DNA of 64,000 nt from Acidimicrobiales bacterium (GTDB taxonomy: Bacteria > Actinomycetota > Acidimicrobiia > Acidimicrobiales > Aldehydirespiratoraceae), in the NCBI GenBank assembly GCA_040219515.1, contig JAVJSI010000014.1:1-64000 (forward strand). The letters are read 5' to 3'. Below the pieces are notes generated by a model that saw only the letters and a program-made list of their open reading frames with translations, was not told the DNA's origin and ran no database searches. Below, in pieces: positions 1-10,871 of the stretch. How positions within the stretch are numbered: the first letter of the stretch is position 1; the number at the start of each line of letters is the position of its first letter. The position numbers were made by a program, and so were the translations under genes.

Positions 1-91
1 CGTGCCGGGGGTTGGCGATTATGGAGGGGCGGGGGTGGGTGGGCGGGTCGCGGCCGGGGTGGATCGAGCTCGATCCACCGTCCGGGCCGAC

Positions 92-1000
92 TCAGGCGTC
101 GGAGTAGCGCTTGCCGATCTCGGCCACGAGGAGCACGAGGACCACGGCCGCCACGGCCAGCGCGACGGGCTGAAACCACTCGTCGCCGGCCGGCCACTCG
201 AGGCCGGTGCCGTCGATCACTTCGCTCTGGTCCTCGGAGATCACGCCGACGCCGTTGGGCCACGGCCAGAGGACCCGCAGCGAGCCGAGCATCAGCCCGA
301 TCAAACCGGCCATCACCGGGTTGAATGCCCGCTCCAACACCCAACCGAGCACGGTGCTGAAGAGTGCCAGGCCGACGACACAGCCGATGCCGACCAGGGC
401 GATGTCCAGGAGTTCGGTGTCCTTCACGGCCTGGATCACGACGGTGTACATGCCGATCATCAACAGGATGAAGCTGCCCGAGATGCCGGGCAGGATCATG
501 GCGCAGATCGCCAGCGCGCCGGCGCCGAAGAGGATGAGCGGTGACGGGTCGGCGACGGGCCCCGACTGAAAGCCGAGCAGCACGAAGACGACCACCGCGG
601 CAACAGCCATGATCAGCCAGCCGGCCGCGGTGCGTTCGGTGAGCATCCCGAGCGCCACGACGATCGAGGCGACGACGAGCCCGAAGAAGAGTCCGGCCAT
701 GTTCTCGGGGTTGTCGTGCAGCTGGGTTTCGATCACCGAGGCCAGCCCTTTGACGGCAACGGCGATGCCGGCGCCGAGGGGAAGAATGAAGAGGAAGTCG
801 AGGGCCCGCAGCTTCTCCCAGCACCCACGGACGTCGCCCTTGGCGAGCGTGCCCAGGGCCCTCGCCCCGTCGCGGATCGTGTCGATCAGTTTCTGGTAGA
901 TCCCGAGGACCAGGGCGATCGTGCCGCCGGAGACACCGGGGACGATGTCGGCGGCACCCATGAGGAATCCCCGGGCGAATTGGGCACCGATCTTTTGCAT
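92..1000 (-). CDS. DUF368 family membrane protein (PopT-like undecaprenyl phosphate translocase)
   Basis: Polytopic membrane protein of about 302 residues. The N-terminus carries the family signature GAADIVPGVSGGTIALVLG, and a second related stretch, GISGSFILLMIGMY, lies in the C-terminal half, giving the internal two-repeat layout of DUF368. Members of this family were recently shown to recycle undecaprenyl phosphate (C55-P) across the membrane for cell wall synthesis; applying that role here is inference. The ATG at 1000 gives M-Q-K-I-G-A-Q; the GTG immediately upstream (1003) sits 8 nt after a TACCCT box and could be a leaderless start. The gene is divergent from the hydrolase at 1053. Confidence 0.85.
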   Translation of the reverse strand: MQKIGAQFARGFLMGAADIVPGVSGGTIALVLGIYQKLIDTIRDGARALGTLAKGDVRGCWEKLRALDFLFILPLGAGIAVAVKGLASVIETQLHDNPENMAGLFFGLVVASIVVALGMLTERTAAGWLIMAVAAVVVFVLLGFQSGPVADPSPLILFGAGALAICAMILPGISGSFILLMIGMYTVVIQAVKDTELLDIALVGIGCVVGLALFSTVLGWVLERAFNPVMAGLIGLMLGSLRVLWPWPNGVGVISEDQSEVIDGTGLEWPAGDEWFQPVALAVAAVVLVLLVAEIGKRYSDA

Positions 1001-1052
1001 CACGGCTGCCGAGGGTACCGTTCGGCCCCATGATGAACGCGGCACGCCGACG

Positions 1053-1937
1053 ATGACCGCGATGGACGACGCCCGGCGCGGTCGGCTCGTCGATGTGGGG
1101 GCGGTGGAGCTCTGGGTCGACGAGCAGGGGCCCGTCGCCGGCCATACCGTGCTGCTGATCGCCGGAGCCGATTCCCCGGGCTTCCGGTGGACGCCTGCCC
1201 TCGTCGATCGACTCGTGGGCGAAGGGCACCGCGTCGTGCGTTTCGACCATCGCGACTGCGGGCGTTCGACCCGGTTCGGCGCCAACGATGCCTACCTGCT
1301 CGACGATCTCGTGGCCGACGTCGTCGGGCTGCTCGATCGGCTGGACATCGATCGGGCCCACGTCATCGGCCGCTCGATGGGCGGAATGATCGCCCAGCTC
1401 CTGGGTATCGACCATCCCGATCGGGTCCGGTCGCTCACCATGTTCGGCTCGAGCCCCGCGCCGGGCGACGAGACCCTCGGCGGACCCGACGACGGGTTCG
1501 TGGAGGCGATGACCGCCCGGCTCTTCGCCGGTCCTCCCGTCGATGCAGCCGGGCAGGTCGAATGGCTTGTCGAACTCGACCGGTTCCTGTGCGGGCCGCT
1601 CTACCCGCTGGATCCGTCGCGGCAACGGGCGCTGGCCGAGGCCGAGGTGGCCACCGGTTGGGCCGCAGAGACGGGACATGGCATCGCCGTGCACTCGAGT
1701 CCCGATCGCCTCGGACGGCTGGGCGTCATCACCGCACCGACCCTGGTGGTCCACGGCACCGCCGATCCGGTGTTCCCGCCGGCCCACGGACGGGCGCTGG
1801 CCACCGGCATCGATGGGGCGGTACTCGTCGAGGTCGACGGCCTCGGTCACGAGGTGCCCGACGCACTGATCGAGGAGCTGTGGCCGGTGCTCGAGCACCA
1901 CCTGCGTTCGTCGGCGGGTTGGACCGAACCCGGCTGA
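1053..1937 (+). CDS. alpha/beta hydrolase
   Basis: Alpha/beta-hydrolase fold protein of 294 residues. The nucleophile elbow is G-R-S-M-G with Ser as the likely nucleophile, the acid sits in H-G-T-A-D-P-V-F-P, and the catalytic His in G-L-G-H-E-V-P. The oxyanion region is LLIAGADSPGF. These features match the small esterase/aclacinomycin methylesterase-like (RdmC) subfamily, but the substrate cannot be read from sequence. I chose the ATG at 1053, beginning M-T-A-M-D-D; the ATG at 1062 is an alternative. A strong hairpin lies downstream at 1962-1997. Confidence 0.85.
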   Translation: MTAMDDARRGRLVDVGAVELWVDEQGPVAGHTVLLIAGADSPGFRWTPALVDRLVGEGHRVVRFDHRDCGRSTRFGANDAYLLDDLVADVVGLLDRLDIDRAHVIGRSMGGMIAQLLGIDHPDRVRSLTMFGSSPAPGDETLGGPDDGFVEAMTARLFAGPPVDAAGQVEWLVELDRFLCGPLYPLDPSRQRALAEAEVATGWAAETGHGIAVHSSPDRLGRLGVITAPTLVVHGTADPVFPPAHGRALATGIDGAVLVEVDGLGHEVPDALIEELWPVLEHHLRSSAGWTEPG

Positions 1938-1961
1938 AGCCGGCGAATCGGCCAAAACGAT

Positions 1962-1997
1962 CAGACGAGACGCCCCGGGGCGGGGACGCCTCGTCTG
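1962..1997. terminator. hairpin terminator downstream of hydrolase
   Basis: Perfect outer arms CAGACGAG (1962-1969) and CTCGTCTG (1990-1997) enclose a second GC stem (CCCCG/CGGGG). There is no T-run, as is common for actinobacterial intrinsic terminators. Confidence 0.6.
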
Positions 1998-2367
1998 TGA
2001 AGCAAGGTCCTCACCACATTCCCGTGACGTGGAATCTTCTCTCTTGAACGCTTCTCCTGGCACCTTCGTAGAGGTGCATCGGGCGCGAGAAGTTCGTGGG
2101 AGCGGTTCCGGTCACGCTTGAACGTGGGTTCGTGTGGCGTTGATGTGGCACGGGGTCCGTTGGCCGGATCGTTTCCGTGCGGTAGTGGCGCCGTCCTTCC
2201 TTCAGGTCACTGATCGGGGCGACGTGTCGAGGCGAGTGCATCGAACGGGTGACGTCGACGAGACCACTTGGTGTGACAAGAGTCACCGTCGCGCCTCAGG
2301 CGCACGAGGTCAAGGACAACCTCGCGCGGTGGTCGTTTGTGAACCGGCGAACGAGCCTCGTCGGGCC

Positions 2368-2373
2368 TACAGT
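2368..2373 (+). promoter_or_regulatory. -10 box TACAGT of leaderless cyclase gene
   Basis: TACAGT ends 6 nt before the ATG at 2380, placing the transcription start at or next to the start codon. No Shine-Dalgarno sequence precedes the gene. Confidence 0.5.
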
Positions 2374-2379
2374 GCTCGA

Positions 2380-5005
2380 ATGGAGAGCTCGCAGGACGGC
2401 GGACGGCTGACGACCTTCCTGATGGGCGACCTCGTGGGCAGCACCACCAATTGGCTCGCCGCACCGGCGCTGATGGAGCAGGCGCTCCGCTTCCACGACG
2501 ATCTGGTGGCCTCGTCGGTGTCGAACGCGGGCGGCGTGGTGTTCAAACACACGGGCGACGGATTCCTGTCCCAGTTCGATGATCCCGACGGCGCGGTCGA
2601 CGCAGCCCGTGCGATTCGTGCCGGGCTGCCGCTGGCGGCACCCGAGCTCGAGTCGTTCCTCCAGGTCCGAATGGCGATCGACACCGGATGGGCGACGTCT
2701 CGCGCCGGCGATTGGTTCGGCCCCGGCGTGAATCGGGTGGCGCGCGTCACCGACCTGGTCACGTCCGTCGGAGTGGTCATGACCCAGGCATCGGCGGAGG
2801 TGATGCGACGAACGGAGCCCGGCGACCACCTGGGCGAGATCGTCCTCCGGAGCCATGATGTCGCCACCGGTCTGGTCGGGCTCGATGGCGCCGATCTGGC
2901 GGAACAGGAACGGCCGTCGAACGGGGGACGGCTGCCCCGGCCGGGATCGTCCTTCGTCGGTCGAGTGGATGAGATGACCCGGGTGCGAAAGCTCGTCGCC
3001 GAACACCGCCTCGTCACGATCGTGGCGACCGGTGGCGCCGGAAAGACCCGTCTGGCGATCGAAGCGGCGGCGGAGGAGCCCGAGGCCGGCTTCGTGGATC
3101 TGGTGCTCAGCCACGACGACGTCGAAGTCGCGCGGCAGGTGGCCGACGGCGCCGGTGTCGACATGGACGGCTTGGCGCCATCCGCCGGTCTCGACGCGAT
3201 CCGACGCCACACGGCGTCACATCTCGGCGACTCGCGACGCCTCCTCGTGCTCGACAATTGTGAGCACGTACTCGCGTCCGCGCGTGATGAGATCGACCAG
3301 CTGCTCGACCGATGCCCGAGACTGCGAATCCTCGCGACCTCACGGGAACGGCTCGACGCTCGTGGCGAACACCTCTGGCTGCTGCCGTCGATGGATGTCG
3401 GTGCGGAGCTGTTCCGTCAACGGGCCGAGGCCCACGGCGTCGAACTCGGTGACAGCCCCGAGGTGGACGCGGCCATCGTCGACGTCTGCAGCCGCCTCGA
3501 CGGGCTCCCATTGGCGATCGAGCTCGCTGCGGCCCGGCTCACCGAGATCGGCCTCGGACAGCTCGTCACCGACCTCGACCACCTCATGGTCTCCGACACC
3601 GCCACCACCGCTGACGCGCTGGGCCGACGACGCACGATGCGCGAAGTGGTCGAGTGGAGCCAGTCCACGCTGGACGAGCCGGCGCAGCGGCTCTTCGAAC
3701 GCGTCGCGCTCTTGGAGGGCACCTTCGGCCCTCCCGATGTGGGTCTGCTGGGCGGCACCGATCCCCGGTTCCTCAGCGCCCTCGTCCGTCGTTCGCTGCT
3801 CGTGCCCGAGCGCGACGGTCTCGACCTTCGCTACCGCATGCTCGAGCCCGTGCGTCAGGTGGCGAAGGCGCTCCTGCAAGAACGTGGTGAGTTCGACAAT
3901 GCGATGACCGTCTTCCTCGACGGCCTTCGCACCGAGTTGAGCTGTGAGTACGGCGGCGGCTACTGGGATTGGACCACGCTCGATCGACTACGGCCGCTGC
4001 TCCCCACGTTGTGGCGAACAACCGAGTGGCTCGAACGTCGAGGCGACGACCGGGAACTCCTGTCGTTCGTCGCCAAGTTCGCCGGCGCCTCCATGGCGTA
4101 CGCCGATGCCGGTCGAGTGGTCGACCTCATGGCGGATCGGATGCATCTGCTGGCCGACTTCCCGATCGAGGAGCAGGCCGAGATCCTCGTCTCGTACGCG
4201 CTGGCTGGTATCGGATCCATGCAGGTCGTTCACACCACTGCTGCGGTGGTCGGGCTCTACCAGCTCGAGCTCGGTGATCACCCCGCACTGTCCTTCGCCC
4301 ATCGCAGTGCGGCGCTGGGTGCGATGGTCCAAGCACAGGCGGAGGGCGAGGACAGTCCGTTCGCTCTGGAAATGCTCGAGCTCGCTCGTGACGCGGCGCT
4401 GCGGAGCGGTGTGCGCTACGAACGGGCCGCGGTGGAGGCGTACCACGGCTGGGCCCATCTACTGGCCGGGCGGTGGAGCGACGCGCTGGAGGCCAGCGAC
4501 CAAGGACTGAGCCACGTGCCAGCGGAGAACGTATGGCACATGATCCTCACTACCAACCGCGGGATGGCACTGGTGCGGCTCGATCGCAGCGACGACGCGC
4601 TGGCGATCGTCACGGGTCACCCCGATCGAGGCCGATACACGTATTGGGGCGACACCCTCGGCTACGTCGAGATCCTCGCGCTCGCCCATCTGGGTCGGCA
4701 TGGCGAAGCCGACCGGCTGCTCCGGACCTCGATCGAGCGGGTGCTCGGTTCGATCCACCCGGGCCATCGCAGTGATCTGATCCTGGTCGGTGCGTGGGTG
4801 GCAGTCCTCCAGGACCGACACGACGATGCCGCCGCGCTGATCGCCCAGCCGGTGACCACACGCGGCCCGCACACGCTGCAACTGTGTCGTGGACTCGAGG
4901 AGCTGACCGGGGTCGCGGCAACTCGCTCGACGGTGGAGGACACCACCGTCGTCGAACACCTGCTGACGCCCCTGCTCGAACAGGAGCTCGAACGGCTGGC
5001 GACCG

Positions 5006-5034
<29 letters not shown>
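2380..5034 (+). CDS. class III nucleotide cyclase-domain protein with NTPase and helical repeat regions
   Basis: 884 residues. Residues about 10-180 are a class III adenylate/guanylate cyclase domain: F-L-M-G-D-L-V-G-S-T with metal Asp17, H-T-G-D-G-F with the second metal Asp, and G-P-G-V-N-R-V-A-R with the transition-state Asn/Arg pair, so it looks catalytically competent. A P-loop, G-G-A-G-K-T (218-223), starts an AfsR/NB-ARC-like NTPase domain with L-L-V-L-D-N-C-E-H as Walker B and a G-L-P-L-A-I-E-L-A motif. The last 350 or so residues look like TPR-type helices. No DNA-binding domain is visible. The fold combination is common in actinobacteria; signal and product (cAMP or cGMP) are unknown. 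It is probably leaderless. Its end overlaps the convergent sdhB by 29 nt. Confidence 0.85.
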
Positions 5035-5776
<742 letters not shown>

Positions 5777-5843
5777 GAGTGATCTCTTTCTCAGCGGGAG
5801 TTCCGGCGCAGCCGCAACTCCGAGCAACGCGGCGCGTTGCCCA

Positions 5844-7766
5844 CTACTTGTAAGACCGTTGGGTCAGCTTGACGTTTTCGAACTCGAGCGGCTCCTTGTG
5901 GAGCTCCTGGGGCTGGTCGGGCCCCTTCCATTCCCAGGCGCTCACGTAGGCGAAGTTCTCGTCGTCGCGCAACGCCTCGCCCTCGGGGGTCTGTGATTCC
6001 TCTCGGAAGTGCCCGCCACAGCTCTCCTCGCGCTGGAGTGCGTCGCGCGCCTTGAGCTCGGCGAACTCCATGAAGTCGTCGACCCGGTTGACCTTCTCGA
6101 GCATCGAGTTGATGCCGTCGGGTGATCCGAGAACCTTCACGTTCTTGCGGAACTCCTCGCGCAGGGCGGGAATCTCGGACAGTGCCTTCTGGAGGCCGGC
6201 CTCGTTGCGGGCCATGCCGATGTACTCCCACACGATCTTGCCGAGCTCGCGGTGGTAGTACTCGACGCCGTGGGTGCCACCCTTCTTCGTGGTCCACTGG
6301 CGGGTTCGGTCGTCGACGGCCTGGACGGCTTCGGTGAATACCGCATCGGTGGTCGGCACCGGCGTGTTGCCGAGCTTCGGGGCCAGGTGATCGCCGATGG
6401 TGTAGGGCAGTACGAAGTATCCGTCGGCGAGGCCCTGCATGAGCGCCGAGGCACCGAGTCGGTTGGCCCCGTGGTCGGAGAAGTTGGCTTCACCGATGGC
6501 GTAGAGCCCGGGCACCGTGGTCATCAGGTTGTAGTCGACCCAGAGCCCACCCATCGTGTAGTGGATCGCCGGATAGATGCGCATGGGAGTCGAGTAGGGA
6601 TCCTCGCCCGTGATCCGTTCGTACATGTCGAACAGGTTCCCGTAGCGTTCCTTGACCGCCTCGGCGCCGTCTCGGGCGATGGCGGCGGCGAAGTCGAGGT
6701 AGACCCCGTTCTTCAGCGGACCCACGCCGCGGCCCTCGTCGACCACGGTCTTGGCGTTGCGGCTGGCGACGTCGCGCGGAACGAGGTTGCCGAAGCTCGG
6801 GTACTTCTCCTCGAGGTAGTAGTAGCGATCGTCCTCGGGGATCTGGTCGGCGGAGCGGGTCTCGTCACGGTCCCGCGGGACCCAGATCCGACCGTCGTTG
6901 CGCAACGACTCCGACATGAGGGTCAGCTTCGACTGGAACTCGTCGCTGGCGGGGATGCAGGTCGGATGGATCTGCGAGAAGCACGGATTGGCGAACAGGG
7001 CGCCCTTGCGGTGGGCCCGCCACGCCGCGGTGACGTTGCACGCCATCGCGTTCGTGGAGAGGTAGTACACGTTGCTGTAGCCACCGGTTGCGAGCACGAC
7101 GGCGTGCGCGGAGTGCGAGTGGACCTCGCCGGTGAGCATGTCGCGGGTGACGATGCCGCAGGCCTCGCCGTCCTTGGTGACGATGTCGAGCACGTCGGAA
7201 TGGTTGTAGAGCGTGACCTTGCCGGTCGCGATCTGCGACGCGAGCGCCTGGTAGGCGCCGAGCAGGAGTTGCTGGCCGGTCTGGCCGCGGGCGTAGAACG
7301 TGCGGCTGACCTGGGCGCCTCCGAAGGAACGGTTGGCCAACAAGCCCCCGTACTCGCGGGCGAACGGGACGCCTTGGGCGACACACTGGTCGATGATGTC
7401 GACCGACACCTGGGCGAGACGGTGGACATTGGCTTCACGGGAGCGATAGTCGCCGCCCTTGACGGTGTCGTAGAACAGCCGGTGGACCGAGTCGCCGTCG
7501 TTGCGGTAGTTCTTCGCGGCATTGATACCGCCCTGGGCGGCGATGGAGTGCGCCCGCCGCGGGGAGTCGTGGTACGTGAAGACCTTGACGTTGTAGCCGA
7601 GCTCGGCCAGCGAGGCGGCGGCCGACGAACCGGCGAGCCCGGTGCCGACGACGATGATGTCGAACTTGCGCTTGTTCGACGGGTTGACGAGCTTGATGGA
7701 GAACTTGTGGTTGTCCCACTTCTCGGCGACGGGACCGTCGGGAACCTTCGAATCGAGCGTGACCAT
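5844..7766 (-). CDS. sdhA: succinate dehydrogenase/fumarate reductase flavoprotein subunit
   Basis: 640 residues. The FAD dinucleotide site is G41-T-G-L-A-G46; the covalent-FAD histidine lies in [11 protein letters not shown]; the motif [11 protein letters not shown] is in the capping/FAD region. It oxidises succinate to fumarate, or the reverse. I chose ATG 7766 over the in-frame GTG at 7769 because AAGGAGG sits 6 nt before it. The start ATG shares its A with the TGA of sdhC, implying coupled translation. The length and G-R-I-W-V-P motif fit the menaquinone-linked Sdh/Frd of actinobacteria and Bacteroidetes. Confidence 0.95.
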   Translation of the reverse strand: MVTLDSKVPDGPVAEKWDNHKFSIKLVNPSNKRKFDIIVVGTGLAGSSAAASLAELGYNVKVFTYHDSPRRAHSIAAQGGINAAKNYRNDGDSVHRLFYDTVKGGDYRSREANVHRLAQVSVDIIDQCVAQGVPFAREYGGLLANRSFGGAQVSRTFYARGQTGQQLLLGAYQALASQIATGKVTLYNHSDVLDIVTKDGEACGIVTRDMLTGEVHSHSAHAVVLATGGYSNVYYLSTNAMACNVTAAWRAHRKGALFANPCFSQIHPTCIPASDEFQSKLTLMSESLRNDGRIWVPRDRDETRSADQIPEDDRYYYLEEKYPSFGNLVPRDVASRNAKTVVDEGRGVGPLKNGVYLDFAAAIARDGAEAVKERYGNLFDMYERITGEDPYSTPMRIYPAIHYTMGGLWVDYNLMTTVPGLYAIGEANFSDHGANRLGASALMQGLADGYFVLPYTIGDHLAPKLGNTPVPTTDAVFTEAVQAVDDRTRQWTTKKGGTHGVEYYHRELGKIVWEYIGMARNEAGLQKALSEIPALREEFRKNVKVLGSPDGINSMLEKVNRVDDFMEFAELKARDALQREESCGGHFREESQTPEGEALRDDENFAYVSAWEWKGPDQPQELHKEPLEFENVKLTQRSYK

Positions 7767-8590
7767 CACTCGCCTCCTTGTTCGGTGTGGGAATCAAGCA
7801 CCGAGTTGCCGTTCTCGTCCACGAAACCGATCGGGTCGGCGCGGTTGTCCTCGTCGATCAGCCCCGTCTGCACGGCGATCGGGAAGCTGAGGTTGCCGAC
7901 CAGGATGAGGCCGGCGAGGCCCTGGGCCACACCACGACGAAGGCTGTTGTACTTGGGGTTGTTGATGCCGAGGCTCTGGAACATCGACCAGGCCCCGTGG
8001 AAGATGTGCACCGCGAGGGCCACGTTGGCGGCGATGTAGATCAGGGCGATGGGCAGGGCGTCCATCGAGCTGTAGACGTTGTGGTAGGGGTCGCCGCGCA
8101 CCCAGTCGTCGTCGATCCAGCCCCAGGTGAGATCGGCCAGGTGGAAGAGCACGTAGAGCAGGATGATCGGGCCGGTCCAGCGCATGGTGCGGCTGGCGAA
8201 GTTGGCGGCGGTGTAGGTACGTCCGCCGGCGTAGGCGCTGTCGGCCTTGTGGCTCATGCGGCTGAGCGAGTACGCGCTCTGGATGTGGAGCACGAACATG
8301 CCGATCAGGCCGATCCGCAGCACCCAGAGAAGGAATGTGCGAGGCACGAGATGCCCACCGAGGTCGCGCAACGCCTCGGCGTATTCGTGGACCTGGCGCG
8401 GGCCTTCGTAGAGGTGCAGGTTGCCGATCATGTGGATCACGACATAGCCGAGCAGGCCGATACCGGTGAGCGCCATGACGTACTTCTTGCCGATGGCCGT
8501 CTGGTAGATGTTCAACGGCCACGGCAGCGGAGCCGGTCGCCTGCGGACCGGGGCAACGTCGTGTCGCGACGGTGATGTTGCTTGTGCCAT
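7766..8590 (-). CDS. sdhC: succinate dehydrogenase cytochrome b subunit (single membrane anchor)
   Basis: 274 residues with five predicted membrane helices (for example [17 protein letters not shown]). Membrane-embedded histidines ([29 protein letters not shown]) fit ligands for two haems b. It anchors SdhAB and passes electrons to menaquinone. A single fused anchor instead of SdhC plus SdhD is the type B arrangement. ATG 8590 is preferred; an upstream GTG at 8602 is possible. First gene of the operon; the leader has a direct repeat at 8606-8648. Confidence 0.9.
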   Translation of the reverse strand: MAQATSPSRHDVAPVRRRPAPLPWPLNIYQTAIGKKYVMALTGIGLLGYVVIHMIGNLHLYEGPRQVHEYAEALRDLGGHLVPRTFLLWVLRIGLIGMFVLHIQSAYSLSRMSHKADSAYAGGRTYTAANFASRTMRWTGPIILLYVLFHLADLTWGWIDDDWVRGDPYHNVYSSMDALPIALIYIAANVALAVHIFHGAWSMFQSLGINNPKYNSLRRGVAQGLAGLILVGNLSFPIAVQTGLIDEDNRADPIGFVDENGNSVLDSHTEQGGE

Positions 8591-8605
8591 GAAAGCGTGC
8601 ACCTT

Positions 8606-8648
8606 CTTCTCACGGAGTACCCGGACTTCTCACGGGCGGAGTACCCGG
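8606..8648. repeat. direct repeat in the sdh leader
   Basis: CTTCTCACGG-AGTACCCGG (8606-8624) is repeated at 8626-8648 with GCGG inserted in the middle. Lying directly upstream of sdhC, it could be a tandem regulator site or a small slippage duplication that also doubled a TACTCC element on the minus strand. Confidence 0.5.
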
Positions 8649-8696
8649 GCACGGTACTTCCCCCTGGCGTCGTCGGCCCAGTTCAGCCGGGGCCGA

Positions 8697-10802
8697 TCAG
8701 CGAACGGCGGCCCGATAGCGATTCGTCGCGGTGACCGTGGCGCTGGTGAGCTCGAGGTCGACGACGAGCTCGTTCGCCCGCGACGGCACGATGATCTCGG
8801 CATGACCGATGAGCGCACAGTCGTCGGCCGCGATCGTGCCGGTCCATGCCTGGCTCGACTCGCCGACCTCGTCGCCCCGGGAATCGATGGCGCGCACCGT
8901 GACCCGAACCTGTGCGGACTCGATGGGGTCTCGGCGATCGGACACGACATGGACGGCGAGCTCGAGCGAGTCACCCTGTTCGAGCAGCGGTGGCAGCGGG
9001 TCGGCCACCACGATCACCGGCCGACATGCGTCGACCATCGCCTGCCACGCCGGCTTCGGTCGGCGATCGTGATCGAGCACCCCGAAGCCGCCGGTCGGTG
9101 ACGCGTCGGCCAGGTAGAACTGGGCGAAGCCGCCCGTCGGCCGGTATTTCAGCCGGCGCAGCAGCTCGATGTTCGTCTTGACCACCTCCGCCTGCGCGAC
9201 CCGGGTGAGCGTGGCCCAGGCGGTGCCGTCGAGTACCCCGCGTGGGGGAACGAGGTGGTGCAGCGACACCGATCGGGCGCCGGTCTCGGCCGCCACCCGA
9301 TCCCAGTCGATCGACGGCCAACGAGCGTCCTCGAGGACCTCGGCGCGCGGGTTGACCGAGGCGGCGCCGAACGCGGTGACGAAGCGACCCATGCGCGGCA
9401 GTCGGGCCACCGCGGCGGCCAGGTCGGCGGCGCGACCGTCGTGCCAGCCGAACCAGAGATGGCTGGTGGTGCCGTCGAGCGTCGGGAAGTGGGGCGGCAC
9501 GGCGGTGTGGAGCACCACCGGGCGGCTGCCGTCGGTGCGGTTGAGGACCCGGCGCACGGAGCGGTCGAGGACGTCGCGGTTCCACGACGGCGGCTGTTGG
9601 CCGAGGATCGGCGGTGTCGCTGCGGGCTGCTCGGCCCGGCGGAACGGCTCGTCGTGGGCGCACCACACCGCGACGGAGGGATGGTGCCCGAGCAGGTCGA
9701 CGGCCTCGCGAGCCTGTCGCACCGCCTGACCACGGACGCCGCGAGCCATCACGCCGCGGAGCGGGAGCTCCTGCCAGATCAACAGACCGGCCTCGTCGGC
9801 CGCGGCGTAGAGCTCGGGTCGGGCGATGTGGGCGATGACCCGAAGGAGGTCGAGTCCGGCTTCCACGGCCGCGCCGACGTCGCCCGTCACCTGTTGGGGC
9901 GTTGCATCGCCGGGACGGGGAGTGGTGGGCAGCATGCCGGCGCCCTTGAGGAACATCGGCTCGCCGTTGACCCGGAGTACCCAGTTCTTCATGGCGACGC
10001 TGCGGAAGCCCAGCCGGACCTCGCGAGAGTCCATGATCTCGCCGTAGGCGACGACGTCACAGCGCAGGTCGTGGAGGGGCTGGTCGCCGAGCGAGTGGGG
10101 CCACCACAGGGCCGGCGCCGGCACGTCGATGGTCCACTCGACCCGGTTCTCGCCCGCGGCGGCCGAGTGTGTCTGCTCGTGGTCGTGGCCGGCGACCCGG
10201 GTGCGCAGCACGACGGTGCCGCCGTCGGGCGCGTCGAACACGCAGCGCATGGCCAGCCGGGCCCGAGTGGGGTTGGCGTCGAGGCACACGGCGCGGAAGT
10301 GCAGGATTGCGATGGGGCCGGTCTCGTGGATGTGGACTCGGCGCCAGATGCCGCCCGGATTGGCGCCGGCGGCACCGGAGAGCTCGGGGTCCTGGAGCGC
10401 GCCCATCATCGACGACCGGTTGTCGGGGTCGCTGAATCGGCTGCAGTTCACATCGACGGCCAGCACATGGTGACCGGCGGCGGAAAGGAGGTCCGTCACG
10501 TCGAACCGATGGGGCACGAAGTAGCCGTCGGTGTCGCCCACGTAGCCGCCGTCGAGCCACACATCGCCCTGCTGGGCGATGCCGTCGAAGCAGAGGAAAC
10601 GCCGTCGGTTCGCGGGTACGGGTTCGAGGTCGAACGCCGTCCGATGCAGCACCGCACGGGCGTCCTCCAGGCCGGCCTGGGTCGACCAGTGTCCGGGGAC
10701 CGGCACGCTCGTCCAGTTGCGATCGTCGAGTTCGGGTTCGTGGAAGGTGCGCCGGAGCTCTTCGGTGGCCGGTGTGGCCCGCCATGCCCCGGAAAGATCC
10801 AT
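8697..10802 (-). CDS. glycoside hydrolase family 2-fold protein, nucleophile apparently missing
   Basis: 701 residues with the GH2 layout: N-terminal sugar-binding jelly roll (M-D-L-S-G-A-W-R and V-P-V-P-G-H-W), a beta-sandwich, then a TIM barrel. The acid/base region reads H-P-S-V-A-V-W-C-A-H-D-E-P, with E385 in place. The nucleophile motif, usually F-V-S-E-F-G, reads F-V-T-A-F-G, so the expected Glu is Ala477 (codon GCG). The closest families are beta-mannosidases and exo-glycosidases. It may be a binding protein, use another residue, or be impaired. A TAGCCT box 7 nt before the ATG suggests a leaderless transcript. Divergent from the AAA+ gene. Confidence 0.8.
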   Translation of the reverse strand: MDLSGAWRATPATEELRRTFHEPELDDRNWTSVPVPGHWSTQAGLEDARAVLHRTAFDLEPVPANRRRFLCFDGIAQQGDVWLDGGYVGDTDGYFVPHRFDVTDLLSAAGHHVLAVDVNCSRFSDPDNRSSMMGALQDPELSGAAGANPGGIWRRVHIHETGPIAILHFRAVCLDANPTRARLAMRCVFDAPDGGTVVLRTRVAGHDHEQTHSAAAGENRVEWTIDVPAPALWWPHSLGDQPLHDLRCDVVAYGEIMDSREVRLGFRSVAMKNWVLRVNGEPMFLKGAGMLPTTPRPGDATPQQVTGDVGAAVEAGLDLLRVIAHIARPELYAAADEAGLLIWQELPLRGVMARGVRGQAVRQAREAVDLLGHHPSVAVWCAHDEPFRRAEQPAATPPILGQQPPSWNRDVLDRSVRRVLNRTDGSRPVVLHTAVPPHFPTLDGTTSHLWFGWHDGRAADLAAAVARLPRMGRFVTAFGAASVNPRAEVLEDARWPSIDWDRVAAETGARSVSLHHLVPPRGVLDGTAWATLTRVAQAEVVKTNIELLRRLKYRPTGGFAQFYLADASPTGGFGVLDHDRRPKPAWQAMVDACRPVIVVADPLPPLLEQGDSLELAVHVVSDRRDPIESAQVRVTVRAIDSRGDEVGESSQAWTGTIAADDCALIGHAEIIVPSRANELVVDLELTSATVTATNRYRAAVR

Positions 10803-10809
10803 TGCGGGG

Positions 10810-10815
10810 AGGCTA
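10810..10815 (-). promoter_or_regulatory. -10 box TAGCCT of GH2-like gene
   Basis: On the minus strand TAGCCT ends 7 nt before the ATG at 10802. With the TAGGGT of the divergent ATPase gene it forms two back-to-back leaderless promoters in 69 nt. Confidence 0.45.
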
Positions 10816-10858
10816 GCGGCAGGCGCCGGGCGCTTGCCGACGAGTCGGTCGGCCCGTG

Positions 10859-10864
10859 TAGGGT
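10859..10864 (+). promoter_or_regulatory. -10 box TAGGGT of AAA+ ATPase gene
   Basis: TAGGGT ends 7 nt before the ATG at 10872, with no Shine-Dalgarno sequence between. Confidence 0.45.
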
Positions 10865-10871
10865 CGCCGCC

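Larger units (their letters stand above)
1938..2379. other. 442-nt intergenic region without a supported gene
   Basis: Contains the terminator-like hairpin at 1962-1997, a short perfect stem (GCACCT, six-base loop, AGGTGC) near 2059-2076, and the -10-like box of the cyclase gene at 2368-2373. No open frame here shows protein-like composition or a family match that I recognise. Confidence 0.5.

Noticed and set aside
1-91. Possible gene at the left edge
   Set aside because: GC-rich sequence downstream of the DUF368 stop; the open frame across it runs antisense to DUF368 and has no features.
6252-8039. 595-residue plus-strand open frame opposite sdhA
   Set aside because: sdhA is certain from motifs; the opposite frame is Val/Gly/Asp-rich shadow.
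9255-10871. N-terminal extension of the AAA+ ATPase frame
   Set aside because: Extension is antisense to the GH2 gene and the promoter-like TAGGGT lies just before the internal ATG.
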